A stretch of DNA of 64,000 bases from DSNY01 sp016861185 (GCA_030263275.1 SZOR01000003.1:31668-95667); one strand, 5' to 3'. Counted from the first letter of the stretch, positions 49,600 through 60,153 are shown. Program-made: numbers and translations. The notes: generated by a model from the letters alone, not told the origin.

Positions 49600-50825
49600 T
49601 GCGAGTCCTCCGCGCCGCGCTCGATCGCCAGGCCCGCCACTTCGAGAAAGGCGGCAAGCTGGAGAAGTTCTATCCGCTGTGGGAGGCGATCGACACCTTC
49701 TTCTACACGCCGGCCTCGGTCACGCGCACGGGCGCGCACGTGCGCGACGCGCTCGACCTGAAGCGCATGATGATCCTCGTCGTCGTCGCCGCGATCCCCT
49801 GCGCGCTGATGGCGATGTACAACACCGGGCTGCAGGCCAACCTCGCGCTCGACCCGGCGAAGACCGCCGCGCTCGACGGCTGGCGGCACGAGCTGATCCG
49901 GCTGCTCGGCGTCGGCTATTCGCCGGCGAGCGCGCTTGCCAACTTCGTCCACGGCGCGCTGTACTTCCTGCCGCTGTACATCGTCACGATGGCGGTCGGC
50001 CTCGCCTGGGAGGTCACCTTCTCGATCGTGCGCCGGCTCGAGGTCAACGAAGGCTTCTTCGTCACCGGCATCCTGTACGTGCTGATCCTGCCGCCGACCA
50101 CCCCGCTGTGGCAGGCCGCGTTGGGCATCAGCTTCGGCGTGGTGCTCGCCAAGGAGGTGTTCGGCGGCACCGGCATGAACTTCATCAACCCGGCGCTCGC
50201 CGCGCGCGCCTTCCTGTTCTTCGCGTATCCGGCCGAGATCTCCGGCGACAAGGTCTGGACCGCGGTGCCCGAAGGCGCGGCGGTCGACGGCTTTTCCGGG
50301 GCCACGCTGCTCGCGCAGATGCGCGTGATGACCGGGTCGTTCGAGGACGCGGGCTTTTCGTGGTGGAACGCCTTCGTCGGACTGGAGCCGGGATCGATGG
50401 GCGAGACCTCCGCGCTGGCCTGTCTCGCCGGCGCGGTGCTGCTGCTCGTCACGAAGATCGCGTCGTGGCGGACGATGGCCGGCGTGGCGCTCGGCACGAT
50501 CGCGACGGCGCTCGTCTTCAACGCGATCGGCTCGGCCACGAACCCGTGGTTCGGCGTGCCGTTCTGGTGGCACATGGTGCTCGGCGGCTGGGCCTTCGGC
50601 ACCGTGTTCATGGCGACCGATCCGGTGACTTCGCCGTTCTCGGAAAGCGGCAAGTGGGTCTACGGCGTGCTGATCGGCACGCTGGTGGTGCTGATCCGAA
50701 TCGTCAACCCCGCCTACCCCGAGTCGATGATGCTGGTCATCCTGTTCATGAACGTGATGGCGCCGGTCATCGACCACGGCTTCGTCCGCGCCGACGTGCG
50801 CCGCAGGCTCGCGCGCCATGGATAA
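49599..50825 (+). CDS. nqrB: Na+-translocating NADH:quinone reductase subunit B
   Basis: 408 aa membrane subunit. Covalent FMN site Thr in GFSGATLLAQM, plus NEGFFVTGILYVLILPPTTP and GTGMNFINPALAARAF. It forms the main ion channel. The N-terminal soluble segment (EKFYPLWEAIDTFFYTP) matches the family. Overlaps nqrC by 8 bp. Confidence 0.96.
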   Translation: MRVLRAALDRQARHFEKGGKLEKFYPLWEAIDTFFYTPASVTRTGAHVRDALDLKRMMILVVVAAIPCALMAMYNTGLQANLALDPAKTAALDGWRHELIRLLGVGYSPASALANFVHGALYFLPLYIVTMAVGLAWEVTFSIVRRLEVNEGFFVTGILYVLILPPTTPLWQAALGISFGVVLAKEVFGGTGMNFINPALAARAFLFFAYPAEISGDKVWTAVPEGAAVDGFSGATLLAQMRVMTGSFEDAGFSWWNAFVGLEPGSMGETSALACLAGAVLLLVTKIASWRTMAGVALGTIATALVFNAIGSATNPWFGVPFWWHMVLGGWAFGTVFMATDPVTSPFSESGKWVYGVLIGTLVVLIRIVNPAYPESMMLVILFMNVMAPVIDHGFVRADVRRRLARHG

Positions 50826-51627
50826 GAGCCGGCTCAACTCGACGCGCTACACGGTGCTGTTCGCGACCGTCGTCTGCGTCGTCTGCGCGGCGCTGGTGTC
50901 GGTCGCCGCGGTGACCCTGCAGCCGCGCCAGAAGGCGAACGCGCGGCTTTATATGGAGAAGAACGTGCTGGTCGCCGCAGGGCTCGTCGAGCCGGGCGCG
51001 AGCGTCGGCCGGCAGCAGGTCGAGCGTTTCTTCGAGCGCGACATCCGCGCGCGGGTGGTCGACTTCGCCACCGGCGAACTGCTGCCCGCGGATCGCATCG
51101 ACGCGCGCAACTACGACCAGCGCGCCGCGCGCAACGATCCGGGCGCGAGCCGCGTAGCGCCGCCGAACAACGCCGGCATCGGGCGGATTCCGAACTACGG
51201 CGTCGTCTACTTCGTGCTGAAGGAGGGTCGCGTCGAGCAGCTCGTGATCGCGGTCGAAGGGCTCGGCATGTGGGGAACGATCTACGGCTTCCTGTCGCTG
51301 GCGGCCGACGCCAACACGGTGCGCGGGCTCACCTACTACGACCACAAGGAAACGCCCGGGCTCGGCGGCGAGATCGGCAATCCCGCGTGGCAGGCGCTGT
51401 GGGAAGGACGCAAGGGCTACGACAGGAACTGGCGCGCCGGCATCACGGTAATCAAGGGCCAGGCCGGACCGCCCGAGACCGATCCGCTGCGCGTCGACGG
51501 CCTGTCGGGGGCGACGGTGACCAGCAACGCGATCACGCGGCTGATGCAGTTCTGGCTGTCCGACGACGGCTACGGCAAGTTCCTCAGGCGTTTCCGCGAA
51601 GGCGCGATCGAGGGGGTGACGCGATGA
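50818..51627 (+). CDS. nqrC: Na+-translocating NADH:quinone reductase subunit C
   Basis: 269 aa. One N-terminal membrane helix, then a periplasmic FMN domain with the flavinylation motif SGATVTSNA near the C terminus and [12 protein letters not shown]. The FMN is attached by ApbE, encoded downstream. ATGA overlap with nqrD. Confidence 0.95.
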   Translation: MDKSRLNSTRYTVLFATVVCVVCAALVSVAAVTLQPRQKANARLYMEKNVLVAAGLVEPGASVGRQQVERFFERDIRARVVDFATGELLPADRIDARNYDQRAARNDPGASRVAPPNNAGIGRIPNYGVVYFVLKEGRVEQLVIAVEGLGMWGTIYGFLSLAADANTVRGLTYYDHKETPGLGGEIGNPAWQALWEGRKGYDRNWRAGITVIKGQAGPPETDPLRVDGLSGATVTSNAITRLMQFWLSDDGYGKFLRRFREGAIEGVTR

Positions 51628-52268
51628 GCGCGTCCGGCATCGGCTTCGGCAAACGCGAGCGTTCGATCCTGCTCGCGCCGGTGCTCGCGAACAATCCGAT
51701 CGGCGTGCAGGTGCTCGGCATCTGCTCGGCGCTGGCGATCACCACGCGCTTGGACAAGGCGCTGGTGATGACCGCGGGCGTGGTGCTGGTCACGATGCTC
51801 GCCAATCTCGCCGTGAGCCTCGTGCGCAACCACACGCCGTCGTCGATCCGCATCATCGTCCAGCTTTCGATCATCGCGTCGCTGGTGATCGTGTTCGACC
51901 AGGTGCTCAAGGCCACGCTGTACGAGCTGTCGCTCGAGCTGTCGGTGTTCGTCGGGCTGATCATCACCAACTGCATCGTGATGGGCCGCGCCGAGGGCTT
52001 TGCGATGAGCAACCCGCCGTACCCGTCGCTGCTCGACGGCATCGGCAACGGGCTGGGCTACGGGCTGGTGCTGCTGCTGGTGGCTTTCACGCGCGAGCTG
52101 CTCGGCGCCGGACGCGTGTTCGGCTTCACCGTGCTGCCGCTCGCCAAGGACGGCGGCTGGTACGTGCCGAACGGGCTGCTGCTGCTCGCGCCGTCGGCGC
52201 TGTTCCTGATCGGCCTGCTGGTGTGGGCGCTGCGGCAGTGGAAGCCGGAGCTGCAGGAGAAGGACTGA
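51624..52268 (+). CDS. nqrD: Na+-translocating NADH:quinone reductase subunit D
   Basis: 214 aa, six helices; related to Rnf[20 protein letters not shown] holds the Cys of the intramembrane Fe centre shared with NqrE, and [16 protein letters not shown] the second. Confidence 0.94.
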   Translation: MSASGIGFGKRERSILLAPVLANNPIGVQVLGICSALAITTRLDKALVMTAGVVLVTMLANLAVSLVRNHTPSSIRIIVQLSIIASLVIVFDQVLKATLYELSLELSVFVGLIITNCIVMGRAEGFAMSNPPYPSLLDGIGNGLGYGLVLLLVAFTRELLGAGRVFGFTVLPLAKDGGWYVPNGLLLLAPSALFLIGLLVWALRQWKPELQEKD

Positions 52269-52271
52269 GGC

Positions 52272-52886
52272 ATGGAGCACTTCCTGAACCTCGGCATCCG
52301 CTCGATCTTCCTCGAGAACATGGCGCTCGCCTATTTCCTCGGCATGTGCTCGTTCCTCGCCTGCTCGAAGAAGGTCGAAACCGCGATCGGGCTCGGTTTC
52401 GCGGTCGTGTTCGTGCAGACGCTGACCGTGCCGCTGAACAACCTGCTGCTCACCTACCTGCTGCGCGAAGGCGCGCTCGGCTGGGCGCATCCCGCGCTTG
52501 CGGGCGTGAACCTTAGCTTCCTGTCGTTCATCCTGTTCATCGCGACGATCGCCGCGACGGTGCAGATCGTCGAGATGGCGATCGACCGCTACGCGCCGAA
52601 GCTGTACGCCACGCTCGGCGTGTTCCTGCCGCTGATCGCGGTGAACTGCGTGATCCTCGGCGGCGCGCTGTTCATGCAGGAGCGGGAGTACTCGTTCGGC
52701 GAGAGCGTCGTGTTCGGGCTGGGCTCGGGCATCGGCTTCGCGATCGCGATCGTCGCGCTGGCGGCGATCCGCGAGAAGCTGACTTACTCGAACGTGCCCG
52801 CCGGGCTGCGCGGGCTGGGCATCACCTTCATCGCGGCCGGGCTGATGTCACTCGCGTTCATGGTGTTCTCCGGCATTCAACTGTAG
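52272..52886 (+). CDS. nqrE: Na+-translocating NADH:quinone reductase subunit E
   Basis: 204 aa, six helices; RnfA-like, antiparallel to Nqr[13 protein letters not shown] and [12 protein letters not shown] supply the cysteines of the NqrD/E iron site. Lies 3 bp after nqrD. Confidence 0.95.
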   Translation: MEHFLNLGIRSIFLENMALAYFLGMCSFLACSKKVETAIGLGFAVVFVQTLTVPLNNLLLTYLLREGALGWAHPALAGVNLSFLSFILFIATIAATVQIVEMAIDRYAPKLYATLGVFLPLIAVNCVILGGALFMQEREYSFGESVVFGLGSGIGFAIAIVALAAIREKLTYSNVPAGLRGLGITFIAAGLMSLAFMVFSGIQL

Positions 52887-52888
52887 CC

Positions 52889-54118
52889 ATGCTCGACATC
52901 GTCCTCGCCGTCGCGATGTTCACCGCCGTGGTGCTGGCGCTGGTGGCCGTGCTGCTTTCGGCGCGCCGCAAACTGGTTCCTTCGGGCGACGTGTCGATCG
53001 TCATCAACGACGATCCGGGCAAGGCGCTGCGCGTCGAGGCCGGCGGCACGCTGCTCGGCGCGCTCGCGGGCAACCAGATCTTCATTCCGTCGGCCTGCGG
53101 CGGCAAAGGCTCCTGCGGCGTGTGCGAGGTGATCGTCAAGGAAGGCGGCGGCGAGCTGCTGCCGACCGAAACGGGCTTCATCTCGCCGGGCGAAGCGCGG
53201 CGCGGCTTGCGGCTCGCCTGCCAGGTCAAGGTCAAGCACGACATGAAGATCGAGCTGGCCCCCGAGGTCTTCAGCGTGCGCAAGTGGAACTGCCGCGTGC
53301 TGTCCAACCGCAACGTCTCGACCTTCATCAAGGAGCTGAAGCTCGCGCTGCCCGAGGGCGAGGACGTGCCGTTCCGCGCCGGCGGCTATGTGCAGACCGA
53401 ATGCCCGCCGCATGAACTCGCCTACCGCGAGTTCGACATCGACCCGCAGTTCCGCGAGGAATGGGATCGCTTCGACCTGTGGCGCTTCCGCTCGGTGGTC
53501 GACGAGCCGGTGACGCGCGCGTACTCGATGGCGAACTACCCGCTGGAAAAGGGCATCCTGATGTTCACGATCCGCGTGGCGTTCCCGCCCGACTACCGCG
53601 AGGACATTCCGCCGGGCAAGATGAGCTCGTGGCTGTTCCGGCTGAAGCCCGGCGACGAGGTCACGGTGTCGGGTCCGTTCGGCGAGTTCTTCGCGCGCGA
53701 CACCGGCAAGGAAATGTGCTTCGTTGCCGCCGGCGCCGGTATGGCGCCGATGCGCTCGCACATCTTCGACCAGCTTTACCGGCTGAAGTCCAGGCGCAAG
53801 ATGACGTTCTGGTATTCGGCGCGCAATCTGAAGGAGGCCTTCTACATCGAGGAGTTCGACCGGCTCGCCGCCGAGCATCCGAACTTCGAGTGGCATCTGG
53901 TGCTTTCGGAGCCGCGCCCCGAGGACAACTGGACCGGCCCGGTCGGCCTCGTCCGGCACAACGTGCTGCGCGACCTGTACCTGAAGCACCATCCGGCGCC
54001 GGAGGACATCGAGTACTACCTGTGCGGTCCCGACGTGATGAACAAGGCGGTGATCCGCATGCTGCTCGACCTCGGCGTCGATCGCGAGAACATCATGCTC
54101 GACGACTTCGGCCTGTGA
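52889..54118 (+). CDS. nqrF: Na+-translocating NADH:quinone reductase subunit F
   Basis: 409 aa electron-input subunit: N-terminal helix, [2Fe-2S] [10 protein letters not shown] with the distal Cys in RLACQ, FAD motif RAYSMANYP, and NADH site [14 protein letters not shown]. The C-terminal DDFGL ending is typical. It oxidises NADH and passes electrons to NqrC/B. Confidence 0.96.
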   Translation: MLDIVLAVAMFTAVVLALVAVLLSARRKLVPSGDVSIVINDDPGKALRVEAGGTLLGALAGNQIFIPSACGGKGSCGVCEVIVKEGGGELLPTETGFISPGEARRGLRLACQVKVKHDMKIELAPEVFSVRKWNCRVLSNRNVSTFIKELKLALPEGEDVPFRAGGYVQTECPPHELAYREFDIDPQFREEWDRFDLWRFRSVVDEPVTRAYSMANYPLEKGILMFTIRVAFPPDYREDIPPGKMSSWLFRLKPGDEVTVSGPFGEFFARDTGKEMCFVAAGAGMAPMRSHIFDQLYRLKSRRKMTFWYSARNLKEAFYIEEFDRLAAEHPNFEWHLVLSEPRPEDNWTGPVGLVRHNVLRDLYLKHHPAPEDIEYYLCGPDVMNKAVIRMLLDLGVDRENIMLDDFGL

Positions 54119-54141
54119 GGCCAGAGCGAGGAGAAGACACC

Positions 54142-54588
54142 ATGCAAACGACCGTCGAAAGCGTGGTCCGCAACAAGGCGAGCGACGAGCTGATCGCCGT
54201 GCCGGCCGGCGCCACCGTCGCCGAGGCGGTCGCCGCGATGGTCAAGCACCGCATCGGCGCGGTGCTGATCCGCAACGAGGACGGCCTGGTCGACGGCATT
54301 TTCACCGAACGCGACCTGCTGACGCGCGTCGTGCACGCCGGGCGCGATCCGAAGACGACGCCGATCTCGCTGGTGATGACGCGCGACGTGCGCTTCGTTT
54401 CGCCCGGAACGACCGTCGAAGCGGCGCTCAGCCTGATGACGGTCAACCGCCACCGCCATCTGCTGGTGATCGACGGGCCGCGCGTCTACGGGCTGATTTC
54501 GATCGGCGACCTGGTGCGCGAGATGATCGAACACGGCGAGGGGCGGTTCGAAGCCGCCGTTCGCGAAGCCGAGCGCAAGCAGGGATGA
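54142..54588 (+). CDS. Two-CBS-domain protein in the nqr cluster
   Basis: 148 aa, essentially two CBS repeats: GATVAEAVAAMVKHRIGAVL...FTERDLL and VSPGTTVEAALSLMTVNRHRHLLV...SIGDLV. Such proteins bind adenosine nucleotides. RBS GAGGAG precedes the ATG. It sits between nqrF and apbE, so it may tune Nqr or flavinylation to energy charge; that link is inference. Confidence 0.88.
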   Translation: MQTTVESVVRNKASDELIAVPAGATVAEAVAAMVKHRIGAVLIRNEDGLVDGIFTERDLLTRVVHAGRDPKTTPISLVMTRDVRFVSPGTTVEAALSLMTVNRHRHLLVIDGPRVYGLISIGDLVREMIEHGEGRFEAAVREAERKQG

Positions 54589-54599
54589 AGGAGTCCACG

Positions 54600-55655
54600 A
54601 TGGATGCATTGCTGACGACACGCCGCCGCCTGCTGCTGGGCGCGCTTGGAACGCTGGCGCTGGCCGGTTGCGGCCGCCCGCGCGGCGAGACGAACCTGCT
54701 GCACTTCGCCGGCGACACGATGGGCACGCGCTACAGCGTCAAGCTCGCGGGCGGCTTCGACGAGGCGCGCGCCGGCGCGCTGCGCGAGGCCGTCCACGCC
54801 GCGCTCGACGGCGTCGACCGGCGCATGTCCGCGTATCGCGCCGACTCGGAGCTGAGCGCGTTCAACCGCGCGCAGGCCGCCGCACCGTTCGCGCTTTCGG
54901 CCGAGCTGTACGCGGTCTTCGCCGCCGCGCAGGCGGTGAGCCGTGCATCGGACGGCGCGTTCGACGTGACGGTCGCGCCGCTCGTCGACACCTGGGGTTT
55001 CGGCCCGCCACAGGGGCGGGCCACCCGCAGCGTGCCGCCGCCGGCGCGCGTGCAGGCGCAACGGCCGGCGGTCGGCTATCGCGCGCTGCGGCTCGACGAG
55101 CCGACGCGCAGCGCGATCAAGCTGCGCGAGGGACTGCGCGCCGACCTGGGCGGCATCGCCAAGGGCTACGGCGTCGATCTGGCCGCCCGCGCGCTCGAAG
55201 CGGACGGCGTGCACGACTACATGATCGAAGCCGGCGGCGAAGTGCGCGTAAGCGGCCGCCATGCCGACGGCCGGCCATGGCGCATCGGCATCGAACGGCC
55301 CGACGCCTGGCCGCCGCGCGCGCAGTACATCGTGCCGCTCGCGGGCGGCGCGATGGCGACCTCCGGCGACTACCGGATCTACTTCGAGCAGGACGGCAAG
55401 CGCTATTCGCACGAGATCGATCCGGCGAGCGGCTTCCCGATCGATCATCGGCTGTGCTCAGTGACCGTGGTCGCCGGCGACTGCATGCGGGCGGACGCGC
55501 TCGCCACCGCGCTGATCGTGCTCGGGCCGGAGCGCGGGTGGGCGCTCGCGCAGGCGCAGGGGCTCGCCGCCTACTTCATCGAGCGCGATGCCGACGGCGG
55601 CCTGCGCGACCGCGCCACGCCCGCTTTCGCCGCGCTCGGCGGCACGCGCGCCTGA
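54600..55655 (+). CDS. apbE: FAD:protein FMN transferase
   Basis: 351 aa lipoprotein. Signal TTRRRLLLGALGTLALAGC with lipobox Cys. Catalytic-fold motifs: DTMGTRYSVKL, ADLGGIAKGYGVD, EAGGEVRVSG, HEIDPASGFP and DCMRADALATAL. It attaches FMN to Thr of NqrB and NqrC in the periplasm. The ATG at 54600 is preferred over 54585 because AAGGAG lies 6 bp before it. Confidence 0.94.
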   Translation: MDALLTTRRRLLLGALGTLALAGCGRPRGETNLLHFAGDTMGTRYSVKLAGGFDEARAGALREAVHAALDGVDRRMSAYRADSELSAFNRAQAAAPFALSAELYAVFAAAQAVSRASDGAFDVTVAPLVDTWGFGPPQGRATRSVPPPARVQAQRPAVGYRALRLDEPTRSAIKLREGLRADLGGIAKGYGVDLAARALEADGVHDYMIEAGGEVRVSGRHADGRPWRIGIERPDAWPPRAQYIVPLAGGAMATSGDYRIYFEQDGKRYSHEIDPASGFPIDHRLCSVTVVAGDCMRADALATALIVLGPERGWALAQAQGLAAYFIERDADGGLRDRATPAFAALGGTRA

Positions 55656-55660
55656 ACGCG

Positions 55661-55852
55661 ATGGATCTCGCGAATTTCTGGCCGGTGTTCGCTGCGGTCG
55701 CGCTGCTGATCGGCATCGCGATCGCCGCGATGGCGCTCGGCGTGATGCTCAAGCGCCCCTGCCTGCGCGGCTCCTGCGGCGGGCCCAAGGTGATGGGCCC
55801 CGACGGCAAGCCGATTTCCTGCGCGTCCTGTCCGAACCGCAAGGCGCGCTGA
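55661..55852 (+). CDS. nqrM: Nqr maturation protein NqrM
   Basis: 63 aa, one N-terminal helix (FAAVALLIGIAIAAMALGVM) and cysteines CLRGSC and CASC with GGPKVMGPDGKPISC between. It is known to be needed for assembling the NqrD/E iron centre. Its place right after apbE is the usual context. Confidence 0.92.
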   Translation: MDLANFWPVFAAVALLIGIAIAAMALGVMLKRPCLRGSCGGPKVMGPDGKPISCASCPNRKAR

Positions 55853-55884
55853 CCGATGACCGCCACCGACGGAAAGCGGAAGAC

Positions 55885-55950
55885 TTCACCACCGAGATCA
55901 CCGAGAAAGACCATCGCCTTTCTCTGTGTCCTCTGTGTCTCTGTGGTGAA
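55885..55950. repeat. TTCACCAC...GTGGTGAA inverted repeat (family C)
   Basis: Outer arms TTCACCAC and GTGGTGAA, with an inner CTCTGTGTCCTCTGTGTCTCTGTG arm. It lies between nqrM and the convergent dctM and could serve as a bidirectional terminator. A related unit is at 12019-12080. Confidence 0.75.
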
Positions 55951-56033
55951 ACCGCAGCCCGCAAAGGCCGAGGAAGTCGCCATCGCGGCGCAGCGATCGG
56001 ATAGCGCGGGTCTTCTCGCGGGTTCCGGCGGCG

Positions 56034-57317
56034 CTACTGCCCCATCAGCAGGTTTGGCAGCCAGAGCGAGATCGCCGGCACGTAGGTGATCAGCGCGAGA
56101 AACGCGAGCATCACCAGGATCCAGGGCGCGCAGGCCTTGGTGACCTCCGTGAGCCCCATGTTGGAGATCCCGCTGGCGACGTAGAGATTCAGCCCGACCG
56201 GCGGCGTGATCATGCCGATCTCCATGTTCACCGTCATCAGCACGCCGAGGTGGATCGGGTCGATGCCGAGCTTCATCGCCACCGGGAACAGCACCGGCAC
56301 GGTGATCAGCAGGATCGACGAAGGCTCCATGAAGTTGCCGGCGATCAGCAGCAGGATGTTGATCACCAGCAGGAACATCCACGGCGTCAACCCCATGTCG
56401 GTGATCCACGCCGCCAGGTCCTGCGGAATCTGCTCGGAGGTCAGCAGGAACGAGAACAGCACCGCGTTGGTGATGATGTACAGGATCATCGCCGACAGGT
56501 TCGCCGAGTCGATCAGCACCTTCTTGACCTGCTTGATCGTCAGGTCCTTGTACACGTAGACCGACACGAAGAACGCGTACGCGGCGCTCATCGCCGCCGC
56601 CTCGGTCGGCGTGAAGATGCCGGTGTAGATGCCGCCGATCACCACCACGATCAGCAGCAGCCCCCACACGCTTTCGCGGAAGCTGGCCCAGCGCTCGCGC
56701 CAGCTCGCCCGCTTCATCCGCGGATAGCCGCGTTTCCACGCCACGAACCAGGCGACGGCGAGCAGCAGCGCCGCCAACATCAGGCCGGGGATGATGCCGG
56801 CGATGAACAGCCTGCCGATCGACGCGTTGGCCGACACCGCGTAGATCACCATCACGATCGACGGCGGGATCAGGATGCCGAGCGCGCCGGCGGTGCCGAT
56901 CACGCCGACGCCGAACTTCTTCGGGAAGCCCTGCGCGATCATCGCCGGCAGGATGATCGAGCCAATCGCCACCACGGTCGCCGGGCTCGATCCCGACACT
57001 GCGGCGAACAGCGCGCAGGCGAGCACGCCGCCCAGCGCCAGCCCGCCATGCCAGTGGCCGACCAGCGCGGTGGCGAAGCGGATCATCCTTTTCGCCACGC
57101 CGCCGTGGGTGAGGAAGTTGCCGGCGAGGATGAAGAACGGGATCGCCATGATCTCGAACTTCTCGATCCCGGTGAAAAGCTTCAGCGCCACCGATTCGAG
57201 CGGCACCTGCGTCATCGTGAACAGGAACGTGAGCACCGTCAGGCCGAGCGCGATCGAGATCGGCATGCCGGTGATCATCAGCGCGCATAGCAGCGCGAAA
57301 ATCACGAGTCCGGTCAT
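56034..57317 (-). CDS. dctM: TRAP transporter large membrane subunit
   Basis: 427 aa, about 12-13 helices. PFFILAGNFLTHGGVA, AVSGSSPATVVAIGSIILPAM, GTAGALGILIPPSIVMVIY and MITPPVGLNLYVASG are DctM signatures. It imports a carboxylate with Na+ together with dctQ and dctP. Overlaps dctQ by ATGA. Confidence 0.95.
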   Translation of the reverse strand: MTGLVIFALLCALMITGMPISIALGLTVLTFLFTMTQVPLESVALKLFTGIEKFEIMAIPFFILAGNFLTHGGVAKRMIRFATALVGHWHGGLALGGVLACALFAAVSGSSPATVVAIGSIILPAMIAQGFPKKFGVGVIGTAGALGILIPPSIVMVIYAVSANASIGRLFIAGIIPGLMLAALLLAVAWFVAWKRGYPRMKRASWRERWASFRESVWGLLLIVVVIGGIYTGIFTPTEAAAMSAAYAFFVSVYVYKDLTIKQVKKVLIDSANLSAMILYIITNAVLFSFLLTSEQIPQDLAAWITDMGLTPWMFLLVINILLLIAGNFMEPSSILLITVPVLFPVAMKLGIDPIHLGVLMTVNMEIGMITPPVGLNLYVASGISNMGLTEVTKACAPWILVMLAFLALITYVPAISLWLPNLLMGQ

Positions 57318-57925
57318 GGCTGCTTCCCTGGCTTCACGTCGCGCGGATGCAGATCGGAGGGCATCAGTGCCCACTCGACCTCGGCTTCCTTGTCGAGGCC
57401 TTCGACGTGGCCGTGGTCGGCGTGCGGCAGGAAGCCGGTCTTGTGGAAGCTCCACGCCACCTGCAGGAAGCGGAAGCACATCAGGTACGAGCCGAGCGGG
57501 ATCGCGAGATACACGATCCAGATCGGCCACTCGAGGTCGGGCGAGGTCTGGTCGGTGCCGGCCAGCCCCCAAACGAACTTGGCGCCGAAGGTGCCGATCG
57601 TCGCCGTGAACAGCGCACCCGCCAGCAGTCCGAACAGCACGAACCAGCCGCGCTTGCGATCGTGGAGCGCGTTGATCATCACGTCCACGCCGACGTGGAT
57701 GCCGGTGCGCACGCCGTAGGCGGCGCCGAACTTGGCCATCCACACGAACATGAAGATGCACAGCTCCTGCGCCCAGCCGAGGTTGAGCGCGAGCAGCCAG
57801 TCCTGTACGACCGGGATCGGCATCCCCGCCGCGTAGCGATGCAGCACCGCGACGAAGATGATGAGGGTGGCCGCGCCCATCAGGATCGCGATCAGCCACT
57901 CCTCGAGATGATCGAGGAACTTCAC
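57314..57925 (-). CDS. dctQ: TRAP transporter small membrane subunit
   Basis: 203 aa, four helices. WAQELCIFMFVWMAKFGAAYGVRTGIHVGVD is the family core (W-E...R...H). GTG start with GGGGAGGAGG upstream. A hydrophilic C-terminal tail of about 40 residues is longer than usual. Confidence 0.93.
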   Translation of the reverse strand: MKFLDHLEEWLIAILMGAATLIIFVAVLHRYAAGMPIPVVQDWLLALNLGWAQELCIFMFVWMAKFGAAYGVRTGIHVGVDVMINALHDRKRGWFVLFGLLAGALFTATIGTFGAKFVWGLAGTDQTSPDLEWPIWIVYLAIPLGSYLMCFRFLQVAWSFHKTGFLPHADHGHVEGLDKEAEVEWALMPSDLHPRDVKPGKQP

Positions 57926-58007
57926 CGCCTCCTCCCCTGGGGCGGTCGGCCAGCGCCGCCGGCCGCCCCGCGTTGGAACTGCGCTCGCCGCGCGTGCCGT
58001 CGCCGGA

Positions 58008-59036
58008 TCAGGCGTTCGGATCGAATCCGGTCGCCTTGTAGATCGAGGCGATCAGATCCTTGCCGACGCGGTCCTCGTTCTCGCGATGCACCTTGACCAG
58101 CACCTTCTTCCACGCCTTCTTCTCTTCGGGCGTGAGCGTCAGGATCTGGCTCTTGCCGGATTTGCGCACCGCTTCCAGCGCATCGTCGTTTTCCTTCTTG
58201 GCGATTTCGTTCGCGTACCTGGTCGCGTCCTTCATCGCGCCTTCGAGTGCGGTACGGACGTCCGCCGGCAGGCCGTCCCAGAACTTCTTGTTCGTGATCA
58301 CGGCGTAGCCGAGGTAGCCGTGATCGGACAGCGTCACGTACTTCTGCACCTCGTGCATCTTCTGCGTGTACAGGTTCGACGGCGGGTTCTCCGTACCGTC
58401 GACCACGCCTGTCTGCAGCGCCTGGTAGACCTCGGAGAACGCCATCACCTGCGGGATCGCGCCGAGCGCGCGCATCTGCGACTCCAGCACTTTGGACGAC
58501 TGGATGCGCATCTTCACGCCCTTGAAGTCCTCGGGCTTCTTCAGCGGCTTGTTGGCGCTCATCACCTTGAAGCCGTTGTCCCAGTACGCGAGCCCGGTGA
58601 TGCCCTTCGACTCGAGCTTCTTCAGCAGGGCTTGGCCGATCGGCCCTTCGGTGATGCCGTGCAGCTCGGTGTAGTTGTCGAAGATGTACGGCAGATCGAA
58701 GAGCTCGAACTCGCGCACGCCGAGCGGCCCGAACTTCGCGAGGGAGGGGGCCAGCATGTGCACGGAGCCCAACTGCAGCGCCTCGACCTCCTCGCGGTCC
58801 TTGTACAGCGTCGAGTTCGGATAGACCTCGACCTTGACGCGACCTTTGGTGCGCTCCTCGGCGAGCTTCTTGAAGTAATCGGCGCCTTTGCCCTTGGGCG
58901 TGTCGGTGGCCACCACGTGGCTGAACTTGATGACGATCGGCGCCTGCGCGCGGAGGATCGTCGGCGCGGCGAGCGCGGCCGCCGCGGCGCCGGTGGTCGC
59001 CAGCACCTGCCGGCGCGTGTACTTCCTGAGCTTCAT
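58008..59036 (-). CDS. dctP: TRAP transporter periplasmic solute-binding protein
   Basis: 342 aa. A Tat-like signal (YTRRQVLATTGAAAAALAAPTILRA) precedes the mature domain: KFSHVVATDTPKGKGA, VEVYPNSTLYKDRE, VKMRIQSSKV with the carboxylate-binding Arg, and GTENPPSNLY. Ligand probably a dicarboxylate such as succinate or fumarate, which would fit the fumarate reductase; not provable here. Confidence 0.92.
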   Translation of the reverse strand: MKLRKYTRRQVLATTGAAAAALAAPTILRAQAPIVIKFSHVVATDTPKGKGADYFKKLAEERTKGRVKVEVYPNSTLYKDREEVEALQLGSVHMLAPSLAKFGPLGVREFELFDLPYIFDNYTELHGITEGPIGQALLKKLESKGITGLAYWDNGFKVMSANKPLKKPEDFKGVKMRIQSSKVLESQMRALGAIPQVMAFSEVYQALQTGVVDGTENPPSNLYTQKMHEVQKYVTLSDHGYLGYAVITNKKFWDGLPADVRTALEGAMKDATRYANEIAKKENDDALEAVRKSGKSQILTLTPEEKKAWKKVLVKVHRENEDRVGKDLIASIYKATGFDPNA

Positions 59037-59296
59037 GTCTGCCTCCCTTGGCGAGTCCTTGGCCGCGCCCGCTAGAGCGCAGGCTCTAATTGCGGCTTGT
59101 ACGCGCAAGCGCGGCGCGGCGATTTGACGGCGCGCAAGGTGACGGCACCGAGCCGATCCGTCGGCCCCGGGATCCGCCGCGGCGTGCGCGCGCGTGAAAG
59201 CGCCAGCCTGCCGGGTTCGAGCTTGTACGTATGGAAGCCGGGCAATGCCCGAGGCGGACGCTCGGATTCGGCGAGGCGAGCCGGCGCCGCGCGCCG

Positions 59297-60097
59297 TCAG
59301 ATCCCCTGCGCGCGTTGCAGGATCCGGCGCGCCCGCGCGACGACGGGTGCATCGACCATCTCGCCGTCGACGCGCGCAGCCGCGCCGCTGGCGGAAGCAG
59401 CGAGCACGCGCTGCGCCCACGCGACCTCCGCCTCCGTCGGCGCGAACGCCGCATGCACCGCGGCGATCTGTTTCGGATGGATGCACAGCTTCGCACCGAA
59501 GCCGAAGCGGCGCGCCCGCGCGAGCTCCGCGGCCAGTCGCGCTTCGTCATCGAGCGCGGTGCAAACGCCGTCGACCGGCGGCGGCAGTCCGCCGAGCCGC
59601 GAAGCGAGCACGATGCGCGCGCGAAAGTAGTGCAGCGGCTCGCCGTCGTCGTCGATGCCCAGATCGACCTGCAGGTCGAGGCTGCCGAAGGCGAGGCGCG
59701 CCACGTCCGTGCGCGCGATCGCGTCGATGTTCTCGAAGCCAGCCGCGGTCTCGACGATCGCGATGACCGCGGCTTCGGGCAACGCGGCGCGCACGCGCTG
59801 CGCGTGCGAAGGATGTTCGGCCTTCGGCAGCACGACGATCGGCACGCGTGCCGCGCGGCAGGCCGCGAGATCGCCGTCGAACCACGGCGTGCCGACCGCG
59901 TTGATGCGCACCGCCGCCCGGTGCGCCGCACCGGCCAGCGCCGCGCGCGCGGCGTCCTTGTCGGCCGCGGCGACCGCGTCTTCCAGGTCGATGATCGCGA
60001 TGTCCGCACCGCTCGCGAGCGCCTTGCCGATGCGGTCCGGGCGCGTCGCGGGGACGAACAGCAGGCTGCGTGCAGTGTGCGACGCTTCGGCCGTCAT
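59297..60097 (-). CDS. HpcH/HpaI-CitE family CoA-ester lyase
   Basis: 266 aa. SLLFVPATRPDRIGKALASG, AIIDLEDAV (metal Asp/Glu), VRINAVGTPW, IAIVETAAGFENIDAIA (Glu) and GAKLCIHPKQIAAV define the malyl-/citramalyl-CoA or citrate lyase beta family. With the acyl-CoA dehydrogenase and MaoC-like gene it suggests cleavage of a hydroxyacyl-CoA such as malyl- or citramalyl-CoA. Exact substrate open. Confidence 0.85.
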   Translation of the reverse strand: MTAEASHTARSLLFVPATRPDRIGKALASGADIAIIDLEDAVAAADKDAARAALAGAAHRAAVRINAVGTPWFDGDLAACRAARVPIVVLPKAEHPSHAQRVRAALPEAAVIAIVETAAGFENIDAIARTDVARLAFGSLDLQVDLGIDDDGEPLHYFRARIVLASRLGGLPPPVDGVCTALDDEARLAAELARARRFGFGAKLCIHPKQIAAVHAAFAPTEAEVAWAQRVLAASASGAAARVDGEMVDAPVVARARRILQRAQGI

Positions 60098-60153
60098 GTC
60101 AGTGGCTCCACCGCGCCACGCGCGACCGGCGTCGCACGAAACGCAAGTCGATG

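Noticed and set aside
59124..59137. TTGAC-GGCG-CGCAA as a fifth Fnr-like box upstream of dctP
   Set aside because: The second half-site is CGCAA, not GTCAA; too weak to count without a score.
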